From: Anaerolineae bacterium
Lineage (GTDB): Bacteria; Chloroflexota; Anaerolineae; Fen-1058
Reading direction: 5' to 3'
Length of the DNA stretch: 42,453 nt
Assembly: GCA_003154115.1 (NCBI GenBank)
Contig: PMCF01000159.1
Span: 1 to 42,453 of the forward strand
The position numbers and the translations under genes are program-made. The first letter of the stretch is position 1. Every line of letters starts with the position of its first letter. Of this stretch, positions 31,686 to 39,792 are shown in pieces. Under the pieces are notes generated by a model. It searched no databases. It was not told the origin of the DNA and was given only the letters and a program-made list of their open reading frames with translations.

Positions 31686-34600
31686 ATGGCGTCCTTTACG
31701 CCGCCTCCCTCAACCCCCATGCGAGACATCGGCCGCAGAGTCACCTGGCCGCTTGTTTTGGTCATTCTGCTCGTCACCAGCTTCATCTTTGTTCTCGCGC
31801 CGGTATTGGCCATTGACTGGGTACAACGCATGCCCTTTTCCAGCGTGCTCGTCGCCCCAAATCTACTCGTAACAGATGCCGTTCAAAACGATTGGGGGCC
31901 GACACCCCAGCTGGCTATTCTGGATCACATCATCGGCGTCGATGACACACCGGTCGTGGATCAGACTTCCTACGACCAGGCTTTGATCGATGCGTGGGGC
32001 CGAGGCGAAACTCGAGTGCGCATCATCGCCGAGCGCGTGCCCGACCCGAAAGCGAGACCCTGCGGTACCCTGCAAGCGAACGGACTCTATCGGTGTGAAT
32101 CAACCCGGGTACTCCGCCGCCTGACGGCTGGGGAGGTTGCCTCACTCTTCCTGCTTCCCTACAGCCTTGGCTTGATCTACCTGTTAATCGGCATCTGGGT
32201 ATTTCGCCAACGGGGCAATCGTCGTACTTCTCAGGTGTTGGCTCTCTTTGCTGGCTGCGCGTCCTTGATCCTCGCTACTTACTTCGACGGTCTTACCACC
32301 AATCGCATACAGTGGGTGGCGTTGCTGGCGATTGGAGCAACCAGTGGTGCGCTTCTGAGCCTGAGCGTAATCTTCCCTCAGGTAACGCGCCTGGTTGAAC
32401 GCCGTCCGCTGTTGCGCTTTGTCGGATATGTTCCCGGCCTGGCGGTAGCCGTCATCGCCGTGTCCACCATGTTGTGGTCGTCTAATCCGTGGGCCTATGT
32501 CACCTGGCAGCGCTGGCTCTTTGTGATCTTGGGGCTCAGCGTCCCGGTGCTCGTCGGCATGCAAATCTATCGGCGGTTGCAATCCGATTCACCGATCGTG
32601 CGGCAACAAAGCCAAATCGTGTTGTGGGGATCGCTGCTGGCGTTCTTGCCCTTTTTGCTGTGGGTGATTCAGGGTCTGCTTAACCCCAACGTGCCGTTCA
32701 ACCCCTGGCTCTACATGCCCAGCGCGGTGCTCTTTCCCCTGGCGCTGGCCTACGCCCTGTTGCGCTACAACCAGTTGAATTTCGATCGGCTGGTGACGAC
32801 GGGCCTGTCGTATGCGATCGCCGGCGCCTTAGTCGTGATCCTGTACTTTATCAGCGCCTCCCTGATTTCGTTAGTCGCCGGCTCCAATCAAACGCTGTTC
32901 GAGAATCCGGGCCTCGCCGTTTTGTTCGTGCTGATCGCCGTCATCGTATTGGATGCGCCCCGCCGGCGGCTGGCACACGCCGTCGAACGAAGATTCTTTC
33001 ATGGCCGCTACGATACGGAAGCCCAGCTGCAGAATTACAGTAGCCGCCTCACGGAGACACCCGATTTGGCGTCGATCGTGCAGGCGCTGCGTGAACAGAT
33101 CATCAACTATTTCCAGCCCGATGTCCTGTACGTTTATCTGCTCGACGCCCGCATGAACGCCTTCGTGGGCCAGTCTGACCCGACGATGCCGCGCCTGCCA
33201 TCCACCGCGATGCAATGGGCCCTGGATAGCTCGCTGCCGCGTTGGCTGCGCAGTGAAAGCGGGCCGCGCTATTTGCAGCCGGGCCACGCTTTGCCCGACG
33301 TGTTAATCGCCGATCAATCACGCATCGAAACCATCGGCGCGATTCTGTATGCGCCGCTGACCGGCCATCATCAATTGAATGGCTGGTTGGCGCTGGGCGC
33401 CAAACAGACCGGGCAAATTTACGTCGCCGACGAGTTAGGCTTCCTGTCCTCCCTGGCCAATCAAACGGCGCTGGCGCTGGAGCGCGCAGTCATCTTAGAC
33501 GACTTAGAGCGGCGTGTCAGCGAACTGAATGCCTTGAGCCGCATCAGCCAGGCCGTTAACTTTACGCAGGATCCCGACGACATCCTGGAACTGATCTACA
33601 CGCAGACCAGCCGCGTGCTCGACACGCGTAATTTCTACATTGCGCTGGCCGACCCCAAGCGCGGCACCATGCGCTTCGCCTTTTATATTGAAGGCAACGA
33701 ACGCCTGTATCCCGATGACGAGTGGCCGATCGATACCGGTCTGAGTGGTGAGATTATGCGGCGCGGCCAGCCGATCGTTACCGATGATTACGTGAAAGAG
33801 TGCGAGAAGCGCGGCTTGAATCCCGGCGGCAAACCGGGCCGGGCCTGGATGGGCGTGCCGTTGAATGCCGGCAACCAGCCGACGGGCATCATGGCGGTGT
33901 CGGACTACCGCGAAGAAATTGCCTACAGCCCGGAACAATTGCAAATCTTTGCCGCCATCGCCGATCAAGCCGCCAGCGTGTTGGACAAAGGCCGCTTATA
34001 TCGTGAAACGGCCGAACGCGCCAGGCAGCTGGCCGTGCTGAATGAAGTCGGCAACAGCATTACCAGTACGCTCGATCTGCGGACGGTGCTTACCACCATC
34101 GTCTCGAAATCCATGGAATTACTTGGTGCTGAAGCCGGCTCGCTGTTGCTCGTCGACGATCAACACAATGAGCTGGTCTTTGAAGTGACGCTGGGCCCGG
34201 CCGCGCCGGATCTGCGCGGACAACGCCTCCCCATGAACAAAGGCATCGTCGGCGTTGCCGCACAGACCCGCCGTCCGCAGATCGTCAACGAAGCGCAGCA
34301 GGACTCACGCTGGCTGCGTGACGTAGACAGGAGCACCGCCTTCAGCACCCGTACTTTGCTGGCCGTGCCGATGATCGTCAAAAACGAAGTCATCGGTGTG
34401 ATCGAGTTGATCAACAAAATCAGCGGCGACTCTTTCTCCCCGGACGATCAAAACCTATTGACGGCCTTTGCGACGAATGCGGCCGTCGCCGTCGAGAACG
34501 CCCGCTTGTTCACCATGACCGATCAGGCGTTGGCTTCGCGCCTGGACGAGTTGAGCACGCTGCAGGAGATCGATCGGCAGTTGAACGCGTCGCTGGACAT

Positions 34601-35813
34601 CCGGCGGGTCTTGGAATTGACGCTCGAATGGGGCCTGCGCGTCATCGACGCTAAAGCGGGATCGATCGGGATCGTCAATCGTGAAGAAAAGCAGCTGCAG
34701 ATCATGGCCACGCGCAACTACGTCGAAGCACCGACCGTGATGCCGCTCGACAAAGGTCTGGCCGGGCATGTCGCGCGCACCGGACAACCCATTCTGGTCA
34801 ACGATGTCAGACAGGACTCGCGCTACATCGCCAACTGTCCCGATACCCGCGCCCAGTTGAGCGTGCCCATCAAACGCGAGAACGAAACGATCGGCGTCAT
34901 CAATCTGGAAAGCCCCACGCTCAACGCCTTCGGCATCTTGCAACTCGACACGGTCTCGCGCCTGGCCGACCACGCGGCGATTGCCATCACCAACGCGCAG
35001 CTGTATGAGCAAGTGTCGCAGGCCAATCGGGTTAAAGGTAAGTTCGTCAGTGATGCGGCCCACGAACTGGCGCAGCCTCTGACGTCCATCAAGGGCTGGG
35101 TGGATATTCTGGTCAAGGGCATGGCCGGCCCATTATCGGACATGCAGACCCAAGCCCTGGGAACCGTTCGTTTCAATACCGAGCGCATGGTCACGCTGAA
35201 CAACGACCTGCTCGACATTGGCCGCATCGAAACCGGCAAAATCGCGTTGGACATCAAACCCGATGTGGTGAAGCCCATCATCATCGAAACAGTGCGCGCC
35301 CTGCAAATCCAGATCGACGACCGGCAGATCACCGTCGAATACGCTGTTCCCGACGATTTACCGCCGGTCATGTGCGACCGCAAACGCTTGATTCAAGTGC
35401 TCACTAATCTGGTCAGCAATGCTTACAAATACACGCCGGCCGGCGGACAGATGATGATTAGCGTGACACGCCAAAGTCTCATTCAACCGCGTAACGCGCC
35501 GCGCGGCAACTGGACGCGGGGTGACTTGCAGCAGCTGAAACCAAACCCGGCGGGTTATCTGGCCTGCGCGATCAAGGATACGGGGTTGGGCATCTCGGCC
35601 AAAGATCAGGGCGAGCTGTTCACGCAATTCTTCCGCTCTAACAACGAAGAAGCGCGCAAGCAGCCGGGCACCGGATTGGGATTGTCGATTACGAAGAGCT
35701 TGATCGAGCTGCAGGGCGGCGCGATCTGGGTGGACAGCGAATTGGGCAAGGGCAGCACGTTTGCCTTCAGCCTGCCCATTGCCGCGAACGGCGAACACGA
35801 ACCGGCGGGGTAG
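31686..35813 (+). CDS. membrane sensor histidine kinase: PDZ-like loop, TM bundle, four GAF domains, HisKA, HATPase
   Basis: This 1375-aa protein starts with one TM helix (about 20-43). An extracytoplasmic loop of about 105 residues follows, with HIIGVDDTPVVDQTSYDQAL resembling a PDZ ligand groove and two Cys (CGTLQANGLYRC). A bundle of about eight or nine TM helices comes next (about 150-420). Four GAF-like domains cover roughly 440-1115, each ending in an A.A.ENARL-type helix. HisKA has DAAHELAQPLTSIKGW with His1126; the usual HELRTP is HELAQP here. The HATPase has LTNLVSNAYKYTPAGG, DTGLGIS and GTGLGLSI. It should sense an envelope signal and phosphorylate an unidentified response regulator. 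No regulator gene is adjacent. The ATG has no strong SD. Confidence 0.9.
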   Translation: MASFTPPPSTPMRDIGRRVTWPLVLVILLVTSFIFVLAPVLAIDWVQRMPFSSVLVAPNLLVTDAVQNDWGPTPQLAILDHIIGVDDTPVVDQTSYDQALIDAWGRGETRVRIIAERVPDPKARPCGTLQANGLYRCESTRVLRRLTAGEVASLFLLPYSLGLIYLLIGIWVFRQRGNRRTSQVLALFAGCASLILATYFDGLTTNRIQWVALLAIGATSGALLSLSVIFPQVTRLVERRPLLRFVGYVPGLAVAVIAVSTMLWSSNPWAYVTWQRWLFVILGLSVPVLVGMQIYRRLQSDSPIVRQQSQIVLWGSLLAFLPFLLWVIQGLLNPNVPFNPWLYMPSAVLFPLALAYALLRYNQLNFDRLVTTGLSYAIAGALVVILYFISASLISLVAGSNQTLFENPGLAVLFVLIAVIVLDAPRRRLAHAVERRFFHGRYDTEAQLQNYSSRLTETPDLASIVQALREQIINYFQPDVLYVYLLDARMNAFVGQSDPTMPRLPSTAMQWALDSSLPRWLRSESGPRYLQPGHALPDVLIADQSRIETIGAILYAPLTGHHQLNGWLALGAKQTGQIYVADELGFLSSLANQTALALERAVILDDLERRVSELNALSRISQAVNFTQDPDDILELIYTQTSRVLDTRNFYIALADPKRGTMRFAFYIEGNERLYPDDEWPIDTGLSGEIMRRGQPIVTDDYVKECEKRGLNPGGKPGRAWMGVPLNAGNQPTGIMAVSDYREEIAYSPEQLQIFAAIADQAASVLDKGRLYRETAERARQLAVLNEVGNSITSTLDLRTVLTTIVSKSMELLGAEAGSLLLVDDQHNELVFEVTLGPAAPDLRGQRLPMNKGIVGVAAQTRRPQIVNEAQQDSRWLRDVDRSTAFSTRTLLAVPMIVKNEVIGVIELINKISGDSFSPDDQNLLTAFATNAAVAVENARLFTMTDQALASRLDELSTLQEIDRQLNASLDIRRVLELTLEWGLRVIDAKAGSIGIVNREEKQLQIMATRNYVEAPTVMPLDKGLAGHVARTGQPILVNDVRQDSRYIANCPDTRAQLSVPIKRENETIGVINLESPTLNAFGILQLDTVSRLADHAAIAITNAQLYEQVSQANRVKGKFVSDAAHELAQPLTSIKGWVDILVKGMAGPLSDMQTQALGTVRFNTERMVTLNNDLLDIGRIETGKIALDIKPDVVKPIIIETVRALQIQIDDRQITVEYAVPDDLPPVMCDRKRLIQVLTNLVSNAYKYTPAGGQMMISVTRQSLIQPRNAPRGNWTRGDLQQLKPNPAGYLACAIKDTGLGISAKDQGELFTQFFRSNNEEARKQPGTGLGLSITKSLIELQGGAIWVDSELGKGSTFAFSLPIAANGEHEPAG

Positions 35814-35901
35814 CGGATAGCGGGATTGAGGGATTGAGAGATAGCGCGCGGCGAGAACGTCGAGCGCTTTTTGTGCGACACAGCGCAAGAAAGGATATTT
35901 C

Positions 35902-36372
35902 ATGACTACTTTCGATATCAATACCCTGCAGGCCTTCATCGTCCGCGCGAAAGCCGCCACCTATGTCGGCAGCGGACAGAAGCTCTTGCCCTATCGACTC
36001 GGCTCGCACGATCTGCAATTCGTCGATAGCGACTGGGCCTATCACGATAGTTATCTGGGCGAGAGCGACTTCATCGGCGAAGAGATCGTCTACACTCAGC
36101 GGCAAGTCGTGTGGGGAATGAACTACTTCGGGGTGATTCTCCAACCCGATCGGATCAGCTCGGCCCAAGCGGGACACGTAATCAAAGTCAGCCTGACGCG
36201 CCTCTATCAGGAAGGTCGTTTCCTCGGCGGCTTCGAATACACCGTCGATGACCTGCGCTACGTGGACACCAACGAAGGCGACTTCCAGCTCTTCCATGGC
36301 AAAGAATGGATCGAGCAAGAGAGTCAGATCGTGTATGAGCTGCGCTATCATGGGGGGCTCGTTAAGAACTAG
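35902..36372 (+). CDS. DUF5680-like domain protein
   Basis: This 156-aa protein matches the pattern I associate with DUF5680: [14 protein letters not shown], then [27 protein letters not shown] and [11 protein letters not shown]. In other bacteria this domain is often joined to a helix-turn-helix; here it stands alone with a C-terminal extension ([21 protein letters not shown]). The biochemical function is unknown. The ATG at 35902 has AAAGGA 6 bp upstream. It lies 88 bp after the sensor kinase and 20 bp before a VOC gene, so it may form an operon with the latter. Confidence 0.72.
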   Translation: MTTFDINTLQAFIVRAKAATYVGSGQKLLPYRLGSHDLQFVDSDWAYHDSYLGESDFIGEEIVYTQRQVVWGMNYFGVILQPDRISSAQAGHVIKVSLTRLYQEGRFLGGFEYTVDDLRYVDTNEGDFQLFHGKEWIEQESQIVYELRYHGGLVKN

Positions 36373-36392
36373 AATTTAATCAGAGGCTAAGG

Positions 36393-36803
36393 ATGCGCAT
36401 TGAACACATCGCCATCTGGACGCACGATCTGGAACGCTTGCGCAGTTTCTATGAGATGTACTTTGAAGGCCGATCAAACACGAAGTACATCAATCCACGC
36501 ACACAGTTCGAGTCGTACTTTCTGACGTTTGCCGACGGCGCGCGGTTGGAGATCATGCAGACACATGCGTTGCAGTGCTGCGCGCCCGGCGTGCCGCCAT
36601 CCGCCAACGACATCGAGCAACAATTCACAGGCTACATTCACGTGGCTTTCTCCGTCGGTTCGCGCGAGGCGGTGGATGCCCTGACGGATCGGTTGCGTCA
36701 AGATGGCTATCGCATCCTCGACGGCCCGCGCACCACGGGCGACGGTTACTACGAAAGCATCGCGCTCGATCCCGACGGCAACCGGATTGAGATTACTGTA
36801 TAG
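36393..36803 (+). CDS. VOC-family (glyoxalase-like) protein
   Basis: This 136-aa single-domain protein starts [24 protein letters not shown] with His5 as a likely metal ligand. RLEIMQT has a Glu at the second ligand position, [10 protein letters not shown] gives the second-half His, and [14 protein letters not shown] ends with the terminal Glu. All four VOC metal-ligand positions look occupied, so it should bind a divalent metal and be a lyase, isomerase or related enzyme. Length is normal. The start has AGGCTAAGG nearby as a weak SD. The P450 gene begins 89 bp later from its own promoter. Confidence 0.85.
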   Translation: MRIEHIAIWTHDLERLRSFYEMYFEGRSNTKYINPRTQFESYFLTFADGARLEIMQTHALQCCAPGVPPSANDIEQQFTGYIHVAFSVGSREAVDALTDRLRQDGYRILDGPRTTGDGYYESIALDPDGNRIEITV

Positions 36804-36831
36804 GATGAAAGTGGGTGCCCTACCCTACGCA

Positions 36832-36859
36832 TTGACATGCCTTGTACCGATGTTACACT
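36832..36859 (+). promoter_or_regulatory. promoter of the cytochrome P450 gene
   Basis: A perfect TTGACA (36832-36837), a 16-bp spacer and TACACT (36854-36859). The gene's SD (AGGAGG, 36880-36885) and ATG (36893) follow closely, giving a leader of about 27 nt. Confidence 0.65.
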
Positions 36860-36892
36860 TAATGAGGCAATCAGTCATGAGGAGGAAATGCG

Positions 36893-38263
36893 ATGAGTAG
36901 TCCATCTGTGGTAGAGGCGGCACCTACGCGCCCGAATCCACCGGGGCCGCGCGGCTTACCGGTGTTGGGCAGTGCGTTGCAAATGGGAGGCCGGGATGTT
37001 TTGTCGAACTATATGGAATTACAGCGGGAGTACGGTGATATCGTCTTTGTGAAGCTGGGACCGCTCAACGGTTACATTTTAGCGAGCCCTGACTATGTGC
37101 ATCATGTGCTGGTGAAAAACCAGAAGAATTACATCAAAGGCATTGGTTATGATGGTCTACGCTTGCTGGTGGGACAGGGTGTCCTGACCAGCGACGGCGA
37201 GGTGTGGCGACAGCAGCGGCGCTTGATGCAGCCGCCGTTTACGCCCACGGCCATTACGCAGTTCGCCGGCATGATGATCGAGATCACGCAGCGCTTGCTC
37301 GATCGCTGGGAGCCGTATGCCGAGCGGGGTGAAGTGTTGTCGATGGATGCCGAGATGCTGCACTTGACGATGAGCATCATCGGCCGCGCGATGTTCAGCA
37401 TCGATCTGGGCGAAGAATCCAAGGAGGTGGGCGCAGCCTTCGAGGAAGCCTTCGGGTTTATTCCGTCGCGCAACGGGATGGCGCTGCCGTTGGCGCTGCC
37501 CCTCCCCGCGCATCGGCGCTTTCAGGGCAATCTGGATGTCATCAATCAGTTCGTCGAGGAGCGCATCGCGGAAGGACGGCGCAATCCCACGCAGGATAAT
37601 CTCTTGTCGCTGCTGCTGCGCGCGCGAGACGAGGAGACGGGGCAGGCTTTGAGCACAACGGATCTGCGTGACGAGGTGGTGACGTTGTTCTTTGCGGGGT
37701 TTGAGACGACGGCACGCAGTTTGACGTGGGGGTGGTATCTGCTGGCGAAACATCCCGAGGTGCAGGCCCGTTTAGCGGCCGAGGCCGATCGGGTGTTGCA
37801 GGGCCGCGCACCTACGATCGACGATCTCTTCCAACTCAACTATACGCGGCAGGTGGTGGATGAGACGTTGCGGTTGTATCCGCCCACGGCTTTGCTGGCA
37901 CGGCAAAATGTGGAGGCCGACGAAATCGGCGGCTACGCCATTCCACCCAAGTCGATGATTATTCTGGTGCCTTATCTGGTGCACCGTTATCCCGGGATGT
38001 GGCCCGATCCGGAACGATTTGATCCGGAGCGTTTTACGCCACAGGCCAGCGAGGCACGATCTAAGACGGCGTATATTCCCTTTGCGTCCGGACCGCGCGT
38101 TTGTCTGGGCAACAACTTTGCCTTGCTGGAAATGGTGTATGCCATGTCGATGGCCGCCGGGCGCTATCAGTTGGAGATGGCCGAGGATGAAGAGATTCCG
38201 TTCGAGTTGGTGGGGACGATGCGGCCGACGAAGCCGCTGCGGGTGAAGGTCCAGCGGAAATGA
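36893..38263 (+). CDS. cytochrome P450 monooxygenase
   Basis: This 456-aa haem enzyme inserts oxygen into an unknown substrate. The I-helix AGFETTARS (about 267-275) has the oxygen-activating acid and Thr. ExxR is ETLR near 324, PERF motifs follow near 380, and the haem loop FASGPRVCLGNNFA carries the thiolate ligand Cys404. A Pro-rich start (PNPPGPRGLPVLG) as in class II-type P450s is present without an N-terminal TM helix, so it is probably soluble. The sequence resembles the CYP102/CYP4-like fatty-acid-oxidising branch, but no reductase or ferredoxin gene is nearby. AGGAGG 7 bp before the ATG makes the start certain. Confidence 0.95.
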   Translation: MSSPSVVEAAPTRPNPPGPRGLPVLGSALQMGGRDVLSNYMELQREYGDIVFVKLGPLNGYILASPDYVHHVLVKNQKNYIKGIGYDGLRLLVGQGVLTSDGEVWRQQRRLMQPPFTPTAITQFAGMMIEITQRLLDRWEPYAERGEVLSMDAEMLHLTMSIIGRAMFSIDLGEESKEVGAAFEEAFGFIPSRNGMALPLALPLPAHRRFQGNLDVINQFVEERIAEGRRNPTQDNLLSLLLRARDEETGQALSTTDLRDEVVTLFFAGFETTARSLTWGWYLLAKHPEVQARLAAEADRVLQGRAPTIDDLFQLNYTRQVVDETLRLYPPTALLARQNVEADEIGGYAIPPKSMIILVPYLVHRYPGMWPDPERFDPERFTPQASEARSKTAYIPFASGPRVCLGNNFALLEMVYAMSMAAGRYQLEMAEDEEIPFELVGTMRPTKPLRVKVQRK

Positions 38264-38327
38264 AGCCCTGCCACCCCACAATTTGACGACTAATGAATTG
38301 GGGAGCAACATACAATCCTTATTCTCA

Positions 38328-38410
38328 AAGTCTATGCCAGTAAAAAGCCGCCCGTGAGGTTTCACGAGCGGCTTCGCTGTTGGGCAAGAAGATGTGAACC
38401 TCCGACCCCT
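38328..38410. repeat. direct repeat copy A with hairpin (about 84 bp)
   Basis: This copy and 41944-42027 match almost exactly: 49 identical bases at the left, then a few substitutions and one indel, then an identical GATGTGAACCTCCGACCCCT end. Inside, AAGCCGCCCGTGA pairs with TCACGAGCGGCTT with one mismatch. On the minus strand the hairpin is followed by TTTTT, so it works as a terminator in that direction. The right end on the minus strand resembles a tRNA T-arm (GGAGG-TTCACAT-CTTCT), but no whole tRNA can be folded. Confidence 0.85.
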
Positions 38411-38508
38411 ACTTGCGCTGTCTAAATCTGTTCTTCACACACTTTCAGCAGTGTAATCAGACTAGCAACCATTCCACCTGAATTTGACAAAATTCTTACC
38501 AGAAATAC

Positions 38509-38539
38509 TTGACAAGCAGAGAATGTTGATCAATAATAT
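38509..38539 (+). promoter_or_regulatory. probable promoter of the winged-helix cassette
   Basis: A perfect TTGACA (38509-38514) with TAATAT (38534-38539) after a long 19-bp spacer. It abuts the tandem repeat at 38541. Confidence 0.4.
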
Positions 38540-38540
38540 T

Positions 38541-38570
38541 GTTATATGTTACAACGTTATAAGTTACAAC
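38541..38570. promoter_or_regulatory. tandem 15-bp operator-like repeat
   Basis: GTTATATGTTACAAC is followed directly by GTTATAAGTTACAAC. The second unit is also a near dyad (GTTATAA-G-TTACAAC, one mismatch). Two adjacent, helix-phased sites just downstream of the promoter and 32 bp before the start codon suggest binding of a repressor, possibly one of the two winged-helix products. Confidence 0.6.
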
Positions 38571-38602
38571 GAATAACACTTGACATACAAAAGGAGAATG
38601 AC

Positions 38603-39022
38603 ATGAACCACGAAGACCCTCTCGAAGATTTGTACGTAAAAACTGAACAAGTCGAAGGAGAACAGAGAAAACTGCTGGCGGATATAATTCGTCCGTTTGC
38701 AAGGATGGACCCCGAACAGGGGAACGTGTATTTCACCCAAGTCAACAATTTGAAACCCAAACTGAAGGTGCTCCTGTATCTACTCTGCCGCTTGGCACTG
38801 GCCTCGCGTCCAAACCCCACTTTCGCGGCAGAAGTGTCGCCAAAAGAGATCGAGAAAGCCACCCGTATACCTGGTGGAACTGTCCGACCCAAACTACTTG
38901 AACTTCATCAGGAGCACTTCATACAAAAAAGCGGAGAGGGCTATTTCGTTTCTCCGCATGACCTGCCGCGAATCTATGGGGAATTCGAAGAGTATATGCC
39001 GCATTCGTCTGACGAGAAATAA
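38603..39022 (+). CDS. winged-helix protein, first gene of a two-gene cassette
   Basis: This 139-aa protein has an N-terminal helical part (VEGEQRKLLADIIRPFARMDPEQGNVYF), a long helix (KLKVLLYLLCRLALAS) and a winged helix: VSPKEIEKATRIPGGTVRPKLLELHQEHFIQK followed by the wing GEGYFVSP. The recognition helix would be GGTVRPKLLELH. I do not recognise a named family, though the SPKEIE..T.IPGGTVRP pattern resembles small regulators of archaeal type. The frame opens at 38546 inside the operator repeat; the real start is ATG 38603 with AAGGAG 6 bp upstream. Base composition is lower in GC than the flanking genes, suggesting recent acquisition. Confidence 0.72.
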   Translation: MNHEDPLEDLYVKTEQVEGEQRKLLADIIRPFARMDPEQGNVYFTQVNNLKPKLKVLLYLLCRLALASRPNPTFAAEVSPKEIEKATRIPGGTVRPKLLELHQEHFIQKSGEGYFVSPHDLPRIYGEFEEYMPHSSDEK

Positions 39023-39049
39023 CCACATTAGACAACTATAGGAGACAAA

Positions 39050-39367
39050 ATGTCATCACAGTTACTACCACAAGGTTCTACATGGGAAGAAGTTGCATCG
39101 ACTATTCCGCAGAGTGCTACTGACACGGAGCGCTTAATGGTAGCGGTGCGCTATCGATTCGAACACGACCAAGCCGACACCACCGACATCGGCGTAATTG
39201 TGAACGATTACTTTCGACGTGCACGTTGGCCACGACCGACTAATCTCGCAGCAACGGCCAATCACTGCGCCAGTAAGGGTTGGCTGTCCGAAGCGGGGCG
39301 CGTGGAAGGACGCAAAATCTGGCGCATTACCCGAAAAGGATATGAAGCAACGAAGTTGCAAGCATAG
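39050..39367 (+). CDS. small winged-helix protein, second gene of the cassette
   Basis: This 105-aa protein has an N-terminal helix (TWEEVASTIPQSATDTERLMVAVRYRFEH) and a motif TDIGVIVNDYFRRARWPRPTNLAATANHCASKGWLSEAG. A wing follows (RKIWRITRKGYEA). The order helix, helix-turn-helix, KGWL, W.[IL]T..GY is that of a compact winged helix such as those pairing with DNA-processing or defence proteins, but no family name is certain. It lies 27 bp after its partner, with AGGAG 8 bp before the ATG. The pair is followed by a terminator, so it is a closed two-gene unit. Confidence 0.72.
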   Translation: MSSQLLPQGSTWEEVASTIPQSATDTERLMVAVRYRFEHDQADTTDIGVIVNDYFRRARWPRPTNLAATANHCASKGWLSEAGRVEGRKIWRITRKGYEATKLQA

Positions 39368-39392
39368 AAATCTCGGCTAGCATCTCTCGGAT

Positions 39393-39425
39393 ACCCCTCC
39401 CCTCTCCCGAACTTGGAAGAGGGGT
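39393..39425 (+). terminator. terminator of the winged-helix cassette
   Basis: ACCCCTC pairs with GAGGGGT around a 19-nt loop and is followed by TTGTTTTGTT, 26 bp after the stop. Confidence 0.65.
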
Positions 39426-39649
39426 TTGTTTTGTTGGACAATACAACCGCTGGCAAAGGGCCACAATCAGCCAACAAGATGCAATAGTTCGAAAGTCCCG
39501 TTTTGCGGAGTGACGTCAACGAATACACATCGGATCAGCGGATGGCAACGGATGAGGTGACACGCAGACCTCGGAGATTTTTATCTGATCGTCGAGCCAT
39601 GTAGATTGACACTCGTTGTGATCGATCAAGCGAGGCAGGCCAGGTTGTG

Positions 39650-39668
39650 AAAACCTCGGAGGTTTTTT
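39650..39668 (+). terminator. small terminator-like hairpin before the SPFH gene
   Basis: AAAACCT and AGGTTTT pair around CGG and run into TTTTTT. No gene ends just upstream. Confidence 0.5.
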
Positions 39669-39792
39669 GCGCCGGGCTGGTGTCTGTCCGTCAGCCTGGC
39701 GGGCTGTATAAGTCATGTGCTGATCGGATTCAGGTGGACAATGGACGCTGCAACACAGGTGTGACTATCCGCTGTGAATAAGGAGCAAGAAA

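Larger units (their letters stand above)
38264..38602. other. 339-bp spacer downstream of P450
   Basis: It holds direct-repeat copy A (38328-38410), then an AT-rich stretch with two TTGACA hexamers (38484 and 38509) and a tandem 15-bp operator-like repeat (38541-38570). No credible gene is seen, apart from a 16-codon minus-strand frame (38422-38472) discussed in the findings. Confidence 0.7.
39368..39792. other. 425-bp spacer between the winged-helix cassette and the SPFH gene
   Basis: It contains the cassette's terminator (39393-39425) and a second small hairpin, AAAACCT-CGG-AGGTTTT with six T (39650-39668), which can end rightward transcripts. An ORF in another frame over the SPFH start (39774) is a shadow. 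No promoter for the SPFH gene stands out. Confidence 0.6.

Noticed and set aside
38373..38472. tRNA gene on the minus strand at repeat A (and the same at repeat B)
   Set aside because: A T-arm-like stem is visible, but no matching 5' acceptor strand, D-arm or anticodon stem-loop can be found upstream in either copy.
38546..38602. 19-codon extension of the first winged-helix protein
   Set aside because: It lies in the operator-like tandem repeat, and an SD precedes ATG 38603.
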